A stretch of DNA of 53,132 bases from Planctomycetota bacterium (GTDB taxonomy: Bacteria; Planctomycetota; Brocadiia; JAADGH01). The stretch covers positions 1 to 53,132 of the forward strand of contig JAADGH010000241.1 in the NCBI GenBank assembly GCA_013152475.1, given 5' to 3'. Position numbers and translations under genes: made by a program. Within the stretch, counting starts at the first letter, position 1, and each line of letters opens with the position of its first letter. The notes beneath the pieces are model-generated. The model saw only the letters and a program-made list of their open reading frames with translations, was not told where the DNA came from and ran no database searches. This document shows, piece after piece, positions 15,472 to 26,100 of this stretch.

Positions 15472-18135
15472 ATGTCCACACGCGTGTTTCTGATTCTCGG
15501 CCTGGTCGTTTGCCTGATTTCCTTTGTTGCGGCGCAGGAGACGAGGCTTCACTTCGACTCCACCGACGAGATCGCCGCCGCGGGCGCACGTTTGCAGGGC
15601 AATGTCCAGTTCGTCGAGGGGCACGAGGGCAAGGCGGCGCAATTCGCACCGGGCAACTATGTCACGCTGCCCCTTGCGGGCCGGTTCAACCCCCGTCAGG
15701 GATCGATCGACGTGTGGGTGCGCCCCTCGTGGCGAGGGGATGAGGGGAACCCCCACGCCATCTTCAACGCACAGAAGGGCCGGACGCACCTCACCCTCTT
15801 CAAGACCGACGGCGGGTCGCTGCGCTTCGCCTATCGCGGGAGCGTACCTGCGTGGTTCGCCGTGGATGTCCCCGTGCGCGACTGGAAACCGGGCGAGTGG
15901 CATCACGTGACGGCAAGCTGGATGCCCGTCGATGACGAGACGCTGCTCGTCATGCTCAAGGCAGATGACACCGAGCGGTTCAAAATCGGCGCCGTGCCTT
16001 TCAACGATCCGCCGGAAGCCATGCTCATCGGCACGCGCGGACCGGGGAGGCAGCCGGCCCAGGCCGCAGTCGATGAGTTCCTCCTGACGGATCGCGTCCT
16101 CCTCAAGCCGCCTTTCGCGATGGGGAAGAAAGGGAAGGTGGTCGCCGTCATCGACGCCTCGCGACCCCTCGGCCCCCTGCGGCGGGTGCATGACTTCACC
16201 ACGCCGTGGAACTCCAAGGACAACCCCCTGCCCTTCAAGAAGGGCGATGCGTATTACCGGCGTTTCGTTGGAGCAGGATTCCGCATGGTGCGCCTCGTCT
16301 CTTTCTCCGACACGTGGCTGTGGGGGGTGAAGGTCGAGCGCGGGAAGGATGGGAAGATCCATCTCGACTTCACCGACTTCGACAATCTCGTCGACCTCGC
16401 CCGCAGCGCGGGGGCCGAGCCGTACATCCGCCTGGCCTATAACATGCCCCGGGCCCTGAGCTCGATCCAGTCCGACAACCCGAAACTCCGCCAGAAGATC
16501 GCCTACGCCCCGCCGCAGAGCTACGGGGAATGGGACGCGCTGATGCGCGACATCGTGAAGCACTGCGTCGAGCGCAAGTACGGTGTCCGGTATTACGTCA
16601 CCTCGCTCAACGAGGGCGACATCCCCGTCCGGCGCGGCGAGACCGACTGGCAGTTGATCTGCGATCTCTACGAACGCACCGTCCGCGTCGTGCACGAGGT
16701 CGATCCGAAGGCGAAGGTCGGCGGACCCGCCCTGGCGGCCGACCCGCGCGGCGAGGGGGCGCACTTCATGCGAACATTCCTTCGCTTTTGCGCAGAACGA
16801 AAACTCCCGCTCGACTTCGTCTGCTTCCACGGCTATCGCAAGGGCCACCCGCAGGAATACGGCGAGATGGTGGATGCGGTCCGCAAGATGGTGGCCGAGG
16901 AGTATCCCGGCCTCAAGCCGGAGCCGGAGTATTTCCTCGACGAGTTCAACCTGTGGCTTCGCGACAAAAAGCAGGATAACGAGTACGCTGCGGCCTACAT
17001 CACCGCCGCCCATCACTTCATGCGCCGGTCCGGCATCGCGAAGGTCGGCCACGTGAGCTTCAACCACTTCCTGCCGACGGACATGCCGCCGACGGACATC
17101 GTGTCGCACAAAGGGCCCTTCGACAAAGAAGGCCGACAAGCCGCACGCTTCATCGCCCGCAAACTCGAGGCCGCAGGTGTGGAGAAGCTCGGCATCCTGG
17201 CGCACCCACCGACGGGATCGAACAGGGCCAACTACACGTTTGGTTGCTACGATGTCAGCGTCCCCGCTGGGGCGGACCCGCGCCTGTCCTTCTTCACCGG
17301 CCTGGCGATCAAGCACTATCCGAAGATGGATGGCGTCACGTTCCGGATCGTGGTAAAGAGCGATGGGGCGGAGAAAACCGTGTTCGATCTGCATCAGAGG
17401 GCCATCCCGTGGAAGAAGCACGAGATCACGTTGAAGCCGTACGCCGGCAAGACAATCCAGATCGAGTTCCGCACCTCCTGCGGCCCACCGGGCAGCACCA
17501 CCGTCGCCGATTGGGGCGCGTGGGGCGAGCCGAAGCTGATTGCCGGCCCCGCCGACGCACCGACGGTGGCGTGCGACTTCATTGAGAAGATCGCCGATGC
17601 CCGGACCGGCGCGCGCGACCCCGGATTCACTTTTCACTATGACGAAAACATGATTCGCCGATACGGCGGCTTGCCACTCCTGAAAGGCCCGGTGGTCACG
17701 ACGCCCTATTTCGCCCTGAAGATGGAGAGCATGATGAAGGCGAAGGAGCTGCCCATCGAGATGAGCGGGGTCGGCGGCATCGCCCCCGACAACGCGGCGG
17801 GCCTCATCGCCAGCGCCGACGAGTCCGGCATCGCCCTCCTGCTGTGGACGTTCGATCTCGGATCGAAGGAGGACCGGGAGTTCGATGTGAAGGTGACCGG
17901 ACTCGCCAAGGGCCGGCGGCTCACACTCAAGCAATACCTCATCGACGAGACGCACACGAACCCGTATTACGATTACGTCATCGCGAAGAAAGACACGAAC
18001 GGCGGCAAGTATAATCTCGAAACCGGCGATCTTGACGTGGTAAAATCCGAGACCGTTCAGGTCGCCGCCGATGGAAGTGTGACGCTCCCGCTTCGGTTGC
18101 AGAACATGGCCGTCTCGCTTGTGACGCTGGAATAG
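15472..18135 (+). CDS. Secreted GH39-like glycoside hydrolase with N-terminal LamG domain
   Basis: The start is ATG 15472, which gives a clean signal peptide (MSTRVFLILGLVVCLISF..AQ); the frame is open upstream but has no better start. The product has 887 residues. Residues ~25-215 are a LamG/concanavalin-like domain. Residues ~230-570 resemble a clan GH-A barrel of the GH39 type: TSLNEGD near residue 380 would supply the acid/base Glu and FLDEFNLW near 489 the nucleophile. A beta-sandwich (about 590-710) and a C-terminal beta domain follow. The expected activity is exo-cleavage of beta-linked sugars outside the cytoplasm; the family call is by eye. It sits between an oxidoreductase and an ankyrin gene on the same strand. 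Confidence 0.75.
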   Translation: MSTRVFLILGLVVCLISFVAAQETRLHFDSTDEIAAAGARLQGNVQFVEGHEGKAAQFAPGNYVTLPLAGRFNPRQGSIDVWVRPSWRGDEGNPHAIFNAQKGRTHLTLFKTDGGSLRFAYRGSVPAWFAVDVPVRDWKPGEWHHVTASWMPVDDETLLVMLKADDTERFKIGAVPFNDPPEAMLIGTRGPGRQPAQAAVDEFLLTDRVLLKPPFAMGKKGKVVAVIDASRPLGPLRRVHDFTTPWNSKDNPLPFKKGDAYYRRFVGAGFRMVRLVSFSDTWLWGVKVERGKDGKIHLDFTDFDNLVDLARSAGAEPYIRLAYNMPRALSSIQSDNPKLRQKIAYAPPQSYGEWDALMRDIVKHCVERKYGVRYYVTSLNEGDIPVRRGETDWQLICDLYERTVRVVHEVDPKAKVGGPALAADPRGEGAHFMRTFLRFCAERKLPLDFVCFHGYRKGHPQEYGEMVDAVRKMVAEEYPGLKPEPEYFLDEFNLWLRDKKQDNEYAAAYITAAHHFMRRSGIAKVGHVSFNHFLPTDMPPTDIVSHKGPFDKEGRQAARFIARKLEAAGVEKLGILAHPPTGSNRANYTFGCYDVSVPAGADPRLSFFTGLAIKHYPKMDGVTFRIVVKSDGAEKTVFDLHQRAIPWKKHEITLKPYAGKTIQIEFRTSCGPPGSTTVADWGAWGEPKLIAGPADAPTVACDFIEKIADARTGARDPGFTFHYDENMIRRYGGLPLLKGPVVTTPYFALKMESMMKAKELPIEMSGVGGIAPDNAAGLIASADESGIALLLWTFDLGSKEDREFDVKVTGLAKGRRLTLKQYLIDETHTNPYYDYVIAKKDTNGGKYNLETGDLDVVKSETVQVAADGSVTLPLRLQNMAVSLVTLE

Positions 18136-18189
18136 AGCAGGAGAAGTGGTTGCGTCCCTGCCGCGCACATTGTTGAGGAGATCCTAAGC

Positions 18190-18861
18190 ATGGCAGAGCG
18201 GACCTGGATTTGGGTGCTGGTGCTGCTGGCGGCTGCAGCCGCCGGCACGGCCATGGCCTACGACCACGACGTGGACAGATTCAAGGCCGCTGTCGAGTCG
18301 GGCGACCTCGCCAGGGTGGAGGCCCTCCTCGACAGGGGGTTCCCCCTCGACACGAAGGACGACCTCGGCGCCACGCCGCTGCACTGGGCCACCGCCGGCG
18401 GGAACCGGGACATCGTCCTCCTCCTGATCGACAAAGGCGCGGACGTGAACGCCAAGAACCACTTGAACTGGACGCCGCTGCACATCGCCACGGCGAAGGA
18501 CTACAGAGATCTCATCGCTATCCTCATCGGCAAAGGCGCAGACATCGACGCGAGCCACATCATGGGCTGGACATCGCTCCATATCGCCGCCAGGAAGGGC
18601 CGCGTCGAAGCCGCCGAGATGCTCATCCAGGCCGGCGCGAATGTGAATGCCATATCCGAGGCCGGCGGGACCCCGCTCCACGTTGCCGCCGGCAAGGGCC
18701 ACGCCGAGGTCGCCGCGCTCCTCATCCGCAACGGCGCCAAAGTGAACACAAGGGACCGGGACGGCAAGACCCCGCTTGACATCACCCTCGAACACGACCA
18801 GAAGAAACTTGCCAATCTTCTCCGCAAACACGGCGGAAAGAGGAGCAAGGAACTCCCATAG
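18190..18861 (+). CDS. Secreted ankyrin-repeat protein
   Basis: This 223-residue protein has a signal peptide (about residues 1-23, ending AAGTAMA). It is followed by about six ankyrin repeats: TPLHWATAGGNRDIVLLLIDKGADVNAK-type units recur every 33 residues to about residue 205. It ends LLRKHGGKRSKELP. Periplasmic ankyrin proteins bind partners or protect enzymes; no partner can be named. It starts 54 bases after the GH39-like gene with GAGGAG upstream and is probably co-transcribed with it. A related C-terminal tail recurs in the small remnant at 34484. Confidence 0.9.
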   Translation: MAERTWIWVLVLLAAAAAGTAMAYDHDVDRFKAAVESGDLARVEALLDRGFPLDTKDDLGATPLHWATAGGNRDIVLLLIDKGADVNAKNHLNWTPLHIATAKDYRDLIAILIGKGADIDASHIMGWTSLHIAARKGRVEAAEMLIQAGANVNAISEAGGTPLHVAAGKGHAEVAALLIRNGAKVNTRDRDGKTPLDITLEHDQKKLANLLRKHGGKRSKELP

Positions 18862-18914
18862 GCTCAGACCGGAAGCCGTCCTTCTCCCGACGGCCAGGCC
18901 GCGCCGAAATGTTG

Positions 18915-18943
18915 TTGTCATGTCGCCGTCCATCTGCTATGGT
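18915..18943 (+). promoter_or_regulatory. Sigma-70-type promoter for the beta-helix lipoprotein gene
   Basis: TTGTCA (18915-18920), a 17-base spacer and TATGGT (18938-18943) lie 30 bases upstream of the start codon at 18974. Confidence 0.55.
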
Positions 18944-18973
18944 CAAAGGCCCGACGGAAACGGAGGAGGACCC

Positions 18974-21421
18974 ATGAGAAGACGTCTGCTGTTGCTCGCC
19001 GCAATGCTGTCAGCCCTGGCCTTTTCCTGCACTCCGGAGACGGAGCAGGAACCGACGAAAGCCGCCGAAGCCCCCGCGCCGCAGAAGTTCTCCGCCGCCG
19101 TTGGTGGATGGACGTTCCGGGAGAAGAACCCCCTCTGCTCCTTCTCGACCGATCAGAAGGTGACCGGCGAGCATTCGATCAAGGTGGTCGATCCGTCGAA
19201 GAAGGACGGCTCGGACACCGCGTCCGCCAAGATCAAAATCGATCCGAAGTACCGCTACAAAATCTCCTGGCAGGTCTATCCCGTCTCCGGGTCCGGCCTT
19301 GGCGTTTATACCCAGTTCTTCGATGGCAAAGGCGAAAAGGTCGGCAGCGCACACGCGGGCAATCCTGGAGTGCCTTTGAATAAATGGATTCGCCGCGAAA
19401 CCGTCGTCGAGCCGCCGGAGAACGCCGCGTCGCTCGGAATCTGGATTCATAGTTATCAAGCGGCCATTGTCGCGGCCTATCTCGACGACTTCAAGATCGA
19501 GCAACTCCCTCCGCCGCCGCCGAAGCCGCCGTGGAAGGGAACGTACAAAATCAAACCCGGCGAGAAGGAGAAACTCACCGAGGCGGATGTGGTCGGACCG
19601 GACGGGATCGTTTATCCGGATTGGACATACGCCGGCGTGCCGGGGGGAATTCCGAAGGTGGAGGTGAAACTTCGGGCCGAGGATTTCGGCGCGAAGCCGG
19701 ACGACGAGGGCGACGACTCCGCCGCGATCCAAAAGGCCGTTGACGCCTTGGCCGAAAAGGGCGGCGGCGCGCTGTTGATCGCGCCGGGGACCTTTTACCT
19801 CGACCGGACGATCCTGGTCGAATCCGACAACGTGGTCATCCGCGGCTCGGGGATGGACAGGACAAAGCTCATCTTCCGATACAAGGACGGCCCGACGGCG
19901 GAGAAGCGCGTACGCTTTTTCTGGCCGGAACCCAATAGCACGGTTGACCGCAACACCTGGATCGAGATTCACTGCTACCCGAAAGACCTGATGCGGATGA
20001 CGATCGCCGTGGACGGTAAGGTCATTTGCGACAAACGCCGCAGCCTGCACTGGGGCGGGACATTTTCAATCGGCGCATGGGGGCGGGCGGTCACGTCCAA
20101 AGTCAAATCAGGCAAGCACATCTTGCGAGGCGTGGCCGAATATCGCAATGGCGAAAAGTTCGAGACGAAGATCGAAGTCACGGTGGACACAAAATCCGCT
20201 CGCCCTCAGCGAAAGCCGAACGGCTCGGCGGCGATCCTCTTTCGGGGCAAGGGGTATGACGGCAAGAAGCTCAAGCTCGCCGAGGACGGCAAGCGCGGTT
20301 CGCGAGAGATTCTCCTCGCTGCGGATCCCGATCTCAAGGCAGGCGACCGCATCTTCATGCGCGCCCCCGCGACGGAGCGATGGAAAGAACTCACGGGAAA
20401 CAAATGCAAATGGGGCTGGTATCGCTGCTATCAGTTTGTCATCGAGCGGGTCAATGGACGCAGGCTTCGCCTGAACCAACCGCTCCGCATCGAATACCCC
20501 ATCATCGACGGGGCCTATGTCCAGAAATGGAAGCCGATCCGGCGCTGCGGCGCGGAGGATTTCTATATCGAGCATTGGGTGCCGTTCTGGATGACGGGTG
20601 TCTCTTTCCAAAATGCCTGGGAGTCCTGGGCGCGCAACCTGCACGTGAAGAAGGCCGGACGCCATGCGGTCTATTTCGGCAAATCGAAGTGGTGCGAGAT
20701 ACGCGATTGCGTAATGGATGATTCGTGGAACCACGGCGGCGGCGGCAGCGCATACGTGGGGTGGCAGACGGACTGGGACTGCCTGATGGAGAATTGCAAG
20801 GTCAGTCGGATGCGGCATGGCCCCTGTTACCAATGGGCCGCGTCGGGGAACGTGATTCGCAATTCGACTTTCTACCAGAGCGACGGCCAGTGGCACGCGG
20901 GCTGGACCAACGAGAACTTGATCGAGAACTGCGTCATTGATGCGAAGAAAGGGACGGGCTCTTACGGATACGGCTTCTGGGCATCGCCTCCGGAGGACGA
21001 AGCCCACGGCCCCGAAGGCCCGCGCAATGTCGTGTACAACTGCGATGTGAAATCGCCCCGTGGGTCCCTCTGGATGGGCGGCATGAACGAGAACTGGATC
21101 ATCGCCTACAACCGGTTCTTCGCGGAGACCGGGCCGTCCGTATTCGCCCGCTGCGCCAGTTTCGATCACATCATCAGGGGAAACGTTTTTATCCTGAAAG
21201 ATCCGAAGCAGCCGGCGATCATCTTGAAGGATAAGAACTGCATCGGCGTCGAGATTTATGACAATGTCATCCTCGGCGGAAATGGAAAGCTCTTGGAAGG
21301 GAGGGCGAAACCCGCAGTAAACAGAACCAACACGATTCGTCCCTTCGGCGACGCCCCCCGCCCCAAGCCGCCAGTGCCGTCGATCTTCGAGTGGCAGAGG
21401 AAGAACAGGCGGAGGAGATGA
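18974..21421 (+). CDS. Secreted parallel beta-helix (pectate-lyase-like) protein, possible lipoprotein
   Basis: I chose ATG 18974, which has GGAGGAGG upstream and opens a signal sequence (MRRRLLLLAAMLSALAFSC) with a possible lipid-attachment Cys at 19. The mature protein is about 797 residues. An N-terminal beta-sandwich (about 35-165) precedes a GADP-like start of a right-handed beta-helix: DFGAKPDDEGDDSAAIQKAV near residues 237-256 is the classic opening of pectate-lyase/GH28-type proteins. An inserted domain lies near 315-430. The helix continues with IRDCVMDDSW, VIRNSTFYQSD and LIENCVIDA rungs. Polysaccharide lyase or epimerase activity is plausible; catalytic residues were not identified. 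Confidence 0.75.
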   Translation: MRRRLLLLAAMLSALAFSCTPETEQEPTKAAEAPAPQKFSAAVGGWTFREKNPLCSFSTDQKVTGEHSIKVVDPSKKDGSDTASAKIKIDPKYRYKISWQVYPVSGSGLGVYTQFFDGKGEKVGSAHAGNPGVPLNKWIRRETVVEPPENAASLGIWIHSYQAAIVAAYLDDFKIEQLPPPPPKPPWKGTYKIKPGEKEKLTEADVVGPDGIVYPDWTYAGVPGGIPKVEVKLRAEDFGAKPDDEGDDSAAIQKAVDALAEKGGGALLIAPGTFYLDRTILVESDNVVIRGSGMDRTKLIFRYKDGPTAEKRVRFFWPEPNSTVDRNTWIEIHCYPKDLMRMTIAVDGKVICDKRRSLHWGGTFSIGAWGRAVTSKVKSGKHILRGVAEYRNGEKFETKIEVTVDTKSARPQRKPNGSAAILFRGKGYDGKKLKLAEDGKRGSREILLAADPDLKAGDRIFMRAPATERWKELTGNKCKWGWYRCYQFVIERVNGRRLRLNQPLRIEYPIIDGAYVQKWKPIRRCGAEDFYIEHWVPFWMTGVSFQNAWESWARNLHVKKAGRHAVYFGKSKWCEIRDCVMDDSWNHGGGGSAYVGWQTDWDCLMENCKVSRMRHGPCYQWAASGNVIRNSTFYQSDGQWHAGWTNENLIENCVIDAKKGTGSYGYGFWASPPEDEAHGPEGPRNVVYNCDVKSPRGSLWMGGMNENWIIAYNRFFAETGPSVFARCASFDHIIRGNVFILKDPKQPAIILKDKNCIGVEIYDNVILGGNGKLLEGRAKPAVNRTNTIRPFGDAPRPKPPVPSIFEWQRKNRRRR

Positions 21422-21445
21422 CAGAAAAGACGGCGAGGTGAGCCG

Positions 21446-22138
21446 ATGGACATGGTTGAATTTCTCGCCCGGCTCAGTCCGAAGCTGCGCTTCCTGTCGC
21501 GCAGGCCGGTCAAGGCCCTCTTCGTGTCATGGATCGATTACTACGTTGCCTATACATTGTTCGCGGCGTTCGCCAACCTGGCGCGGATGGACGATGCCGC
21601 TTTTCTCCGCATGAAGGACATCGTGGGAACGGAAGTTGCGATAGCAATCTTCTGGGGCTGGTTTGCCGTCGGTCTCCTCTATTACAAGCCATCCAAGACG
21701 GAGAAGCTGAGCGACAATCTCGCGCGCGTAGCCAAAAAGTTTGTTGACGATGACGGGCTTGGCCAGAAGCACTTTCGAAGTGAGTCCGACGTTATGTTTG
21801 CGGTCGGAATGATCATCGGCGTACTCTGCTTGGTTGTGACGATCGCCACGACTCTCCTCCTGAGGGAGTTTTATGCCACGTTCTGTCTCCTCGGGCTCAC
21901 GTGGAACCGCTGCCTTAGCCTTTTCAAGGCCGAAGGACGCGAGCGGCTTATCGGCATCCGCTGGCTCGTGTCGCTCGGCGTATTCGCAGGCGGCATGGTC
22001 ATCGGTTGGCCGCTGTTGGAGACGACACGAAGCCGGGTGCTGATCGAGGGAGGCGTCTACTTCCTTTTTCAAGGGGTGTGGGACACGGTTGAAATATTGA
22101 CCGGAGAAGCAACACAGAGAGAGGAGCAAGGACAATGA
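21446..22138 (+). CDS. Hypothetical integral membrane protein
   Basis: The 230-residue protein has about four to five hydrophobic segments (near residues 25-45, 60-80, 112-150, 170-187 and 195-215). No known family was recognised. It starts 24 bases after the beta-helix gene and its stop overlaps the next start (ATGA), so the two downstream genes are translationally coupled. Confidence 0.7.
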   Translation: MDMVEFLARLSPKLRFLSRRPVKALFVSWIDYYVAYTLFAAFANLARMDDAAFLRMKDIVGTEVAIAIFWGWFAVGLLYYKPSKTEKLSDNLARVAKKFVDDDGLGQKHFRSESDVMFAVGMIIGVLCLVVTIATTLLLREFYATFCLLGLTWNRCLSLFKAEGRERLIGIRWLVSLGVFAGGMVIGWPLLETTRSRVLIEGGVYFLFQGVWDTVEILTGEATQREEQGQ

Positions 22139-23100
22139 GAGCGAAGCAATCCTTGTGTCTGCTCATGGCCTTGACATGCATCGCGCTGTGTCACTGCAAA
22201 GAGGCGGAGGAGGCGCTACGCGATCCCTGCCCGCGCGTCCGGCGCCAAGCCATCCTTGCCATGGCTGCGTCGGGGCAGGCATCGGCCGACGCACTCGCGG
22301 GCATGCTCCGTGATAAAGACAGGGTCGTTCGGCGGACCGCGGCGCGCGTGCTGCTCCAGCTCGGCAAACCGGCCATGCCCGCCCTGCTGAAGGCGACGGG
22401 CAACAGCGACATGGTCGTGCGCCGCATGGCAGTCCAAGCTGTGGCGGGTATGGGAGCGGAAGCCGTGCCGCGTCTGGCCAAGGCGCTGAAGGACGAGGAG
22501 CCCCTCGTGCGCCAGGCAGCGGCCGTGGCCCTGGCCCGGGTCCGGCCAGGCACGGAGGAGATACTGAAGCTCCTGGAGACCGCCGCCAAGGACGATGACC
22601 CCACCGTCCAGGCCGCCGCGCAAAGAGGTGTGGACCACTTCTTCGACATCGCCGAGAGCGTCCGCCTGCCGAAGGACAACTGGGCCTTCTGCCTCGATCC
22701 GAAGAAGGAGGGCAAGGACAAGGGCTGGTTCAAGCCGGACTTCGACGACAAGAAGTGGCGCCGCCTTACCATCGAGACGGCCTGGCAGAACCACGGCATC
22801 CAATACATCGGCACGGCTTGGTATCGCCGGATCGTCGATGCGCCGAAATTCAAGAATGCGAATCGCATCGTGCTGCGGTTCGAGGGCGTTGATGAATGTG
22901 CATGGGTCTGGGTGAACGGCCAATACGCCGGCGAGCACGACATCGGCCCGAAGGGGTGGAACATCCCCTTCCGGCTCGACGTGACCAATCTCATTCGCCA
23001 GGGCCGGAAGAACCAGATCACCGTCCGCGCCATGAACACCGCCGCCGCCGGCGGCATCTGGCGGCCGGTGTACTTGCAGGTCTTGAGGATGCGGGAGTAA
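22135..23100 (+). CDS. Secreted HEAT-repeat protein fused to a GH2-type sugar-binding jelly-roll domain
   Basis: The protein has 321 residues. A hydrophobic leader (about 1-21, Cys-containing, possibly a lipoprotein signal) is followed by four or so HEAT/armadillo-like repeats to about residue 165, with VRRQAILAMAASG, VRRTAARVLLQLG and VRRMAVQAVAGMG units. The last ~150 residues form a beta-galactosidase-type jelly roll with the typical WYRRIVDAP, FEGVDECAWVWVNG and GGIWRPVYL stretches. No catalytic domain is present, so it may be a carbohydrate-binding scaffold. Translation is coupled to the membrane protein gene upstream by a 4-base overlap. Confidence 0.8.
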   Translation: MRAKQSLCLLMALTCIALCHCKEAEEALRDPCPRVRRQAILAMAASGQASADALAGMLRDKDRVVRRTAARVLLQLGKPAMPALLKATGNSDMVVRRMAVQAVAGMGAEAVPRLAKALKDEEPLVRQAAAVALARVRPGTEEILKLLETAAKDDDPTVQAAAQRGVDHFFDIAESVRLPKDNWAFCLDPKKEGKDKGWFKPDFDDKKWRRLTIETAWQNHGIQYIGTAWYRRIVDAPKFKNANRIVLRFEGVDECAWVWVNGQYAGEHDIGPKGWNIPFRLDVTNLIRQGRKNQITVRAMNTAAAGGIWRPVYLQVLRMRE

Positions 23101-23119
23101 GACCCTCCATATCCGACCT

Positions 23120-23165
23120 CGTCCCTGGGCTCTGCCTGGGGACGAAGGGGAGCAGGCAGAGCCTG
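23120..23165. repeat. Pair of GGC-TCT-GCC hairpins
   Basis: A 25-base hairpin (23120-23144, arms CGTCCCTGGGC and GCCTGGGGACG) is followed by CAGGC-AGA-GCCTG (23153-23165) in inverse orientation. Both share the GGCTCTGCC core with the hairpins at 46937 and 46969. They fill most of the 96-base gap before the LamG protein gene. Confidence 0.55.
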
Positions 23166-23196
23166 GGAACCAGGAAACAACAGAAAAGGAGTAGGA

Positions 23197-26100
23197 ATGA
23201 CTAACCAATGGCGGATCGGGCTTGTGCTTCTTGCGGTGGTATGCTTCTGCGGACCGTCCCTTGCCCAGGACGAGAAACCTCAGCTCTGCGAGCCGTGGGA
23301 GACGGAGTACAAGGGCGACGACGCCACCGGCAAACACGTCATCGCCCTGTGGCAGTTCAACCCCGGCTCGGAGGCGAAAGACAACTCCGGCCACGGCCAC
23401 GACCTGAAACCCGCAGGGGCGAAGTTCAGCAAAGAGGGCAAGTTCGGCGGCGCGCTCGAATCCTTCTGCGGCTGGCCTGTGGGGGATAAGAAGCACGCCG
23501 CCACCGCCGCCAACAGCCCCGGCCTCACGCCCAAGGGCGCGTTCACCATCGAGTTCTGGATGAAACCCAAGCCCGAGTTCAAGGATTACCCCGACTGCTT
23601 CTTCATCGACAAGAAGTACGTGGACCACACCGACTACCAGATCATTCTCGGCGGCGCCGGCAGGCGGAGTGAGTCCCGCGCCTGGCGCGCGATCCTCGGC
23701 TTCGGCGGCGACTCCCAGACCTACTATTCGGAGAAGCGATCCTACGAGCCCGGCAAGTGGTACCACATCGCCTTCACCTACGACGGCGCGGGCACGGGCG
23801 CGTTCTACGTCAACGGCATCCCCATCGGCAAGACCACCTACCCCGGCCGGAAGAACATCGTTCCCGGCAAGAAGCCCCTCTCCATCGGCGACCGCATCGG
23901 CAGCTACTACCACGGCTTCCCCGGCTATATCGACCAGGTGCGCATCAGTAACGGCGTGCGTGAGTTCTGCCCGGCCCGGTTTGCCTTCGTCTCCGAGCGG
24001 ACGAGCTTCCGGCGCATGGAGAAGGGCCAGGTGTTGCGTTTTACATTAACGAATCTCCTGCGCGTTCCCCTCAAGGGCGCGGTCGCCCGCGTCTCCATGA
24101 GTGGGTATTGTGAGAAGACCTTCAACCTGCCCGAACTCGCCGCCGGCGAGACGAAACACATCGACTACCCCCTCGACACCTCTCTCCGACCCGACACCTA
24201 TCAGGTGAAGGCCAGCATCACGATCCCGCGCGATCGGGGACACGATGCAGGCCCGCCCAAGTCCAACGCCGCTCCGAAGGCGACTCCGGCAGTGAAAGGC
24301 AAGGCCGCTCCGAAGGCCCCCATCGTTTCCCCGGAAGCGTATGTGGGCGAGGAGAGCTTCCCCGTCACCATCGTTGCCCGGCGCACTCCCAACACCATGC
24401 CCGTTGTCATGTGGGGCGGTCACGGCAATTCCATCGAGACCGTGAAGCGCATGAAGGACATCGGCTTCACCCACTGCCTCGGTCTGAGCTGCGACTTCAA
24501 GAAGATATGGGACGCGGGAAAGCCCATCGACGAATGCGCCCGGCCCGACTACGTGGCCAGGGCGAAAGAGATGCTCAACCTCTGCTTAGCCGAGAACTTC
24601 GGCGTCATCGCCGGTCTCTCGCCGGGCAGTTGGCTCCGGCGAACCCAGGACAAGATGCGCCGCATCGACCGCAAGGGCAAGCCCTACGGCGGGAAGGATA
24701 AAGACAAGGGCGATGTCTGCGGGCAGTTCCCCGAGGCCCGGAAGTTCTGCTACAACGTCGGCGCGTCGGTGGCGCAGACCTATGGCAAGTTTCCCGCATT
24801 TGAGGCGTCCATGGTCCACACCGAGGTCAGGGGCCATACCAGGCCCTGCTTCCATCAGCGCGACAAGGATGCGTTCAAGAAATTCGCCGGCTACGACATC
24901 CCGGAGGAGGTGACGTCGTCGTCGCGCGGCGTGAAATATGAGAAGCTGAAGGACTTCCCCGCCGACCGCATCATCCCCGACGACAACCCGATCCTGACCT
25001 ACTACAAATGGTTCTGGAAGACCGGCGACGGCTGGAACCCCATGCACACCGCCCTGCACAAGGGTCTCAAATCCACCGGCCGCAAGGATTTATGGACCTA
25101 CCACGACCCCGCCGTCCGCGTACCGAGCATATGGGGAAACGGCGGGGCGGTGGACATCCTCTCGCAGTGGACCTACTCCTACCCCGACCCCATCCGCATC
25201 GCCTGTGCGACGGATGAGCTGTTCGCAATGGCGAAAGGAGGTCCGCCTTACCAGAAGGTCATGAAGATGACCCAGATCATCTGGTATCGCTCCCAGACCG
25301 CGCCCAAATCGAAGGCTTCGCAGGAGGCCGTGCAGCGCCAGACCGTATGGGAGGACACCGACCCCGACGCCGACTTCATCACCATCGCTCCCATGCACCT
25401 GCGCGAGGCGTTCTGGACGAAGATCAGCCGGCCCATCCGCGGCATCATGTATCACGGCTGGGGGTCGCTGGTGCATACGGAGAAACCCGGGGGCTATCGC
25501 TACACCAACCCCCAGACGAAGTACGAGCTGGCACGCCTGATACGGACCGTCGTTCGCCCCCTTGGCCCGACGCTCCTCCAGGTCCCCGGTGTGAAAGCCG
25601 ACGTGGCGTTTCTCGAGAGCTTCGCGTCGCAGATGTTCGCCGGCCGGGGGACGTATGGCTGGAACGGCCGCTGGGAGGGCAACGCCTACCACATCGTGCA
25701 GTACGCCCAGCTTCAGCCCGAGATTGTTTACGACGAGACGGTTCTCCGCGACGGCCTGGACCGATTCAAGGTGCTCTTCATGATGGGCTGCGACGTGCTG
25801 ACGGAGAGCGTGGCGAAGCGGGCGAAGGAGTTCCAGGCCAAGGGCGGCCTGATCGTCGGCGACGAGAACCTGGCCCCGGCCATCCAGCCCGACATCCTGA
25901 TCCAATCCTATGATCGCACCCGCAAGGCCAAGGAAGATAAGGCGGCGCTCCTCGCCCGGGCGGCGGCGCTGCGGAAGGATCTCGACCCGCACTACACGCG
26001 GTATGTCGAGTCGTCGAACCCGCAGGTCATCACCTACCGCCGGCGCTATGGCGACACGGATTACGTTTTCGCGATAAACGATAACCGGGAGTACGGCGAC

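Noticed and set aside
15262..18168. 968-codon minus-strand open frame
   Set aside because: It is a shadow of the GH39-like gene, which has a signal peptide and domain motifs.
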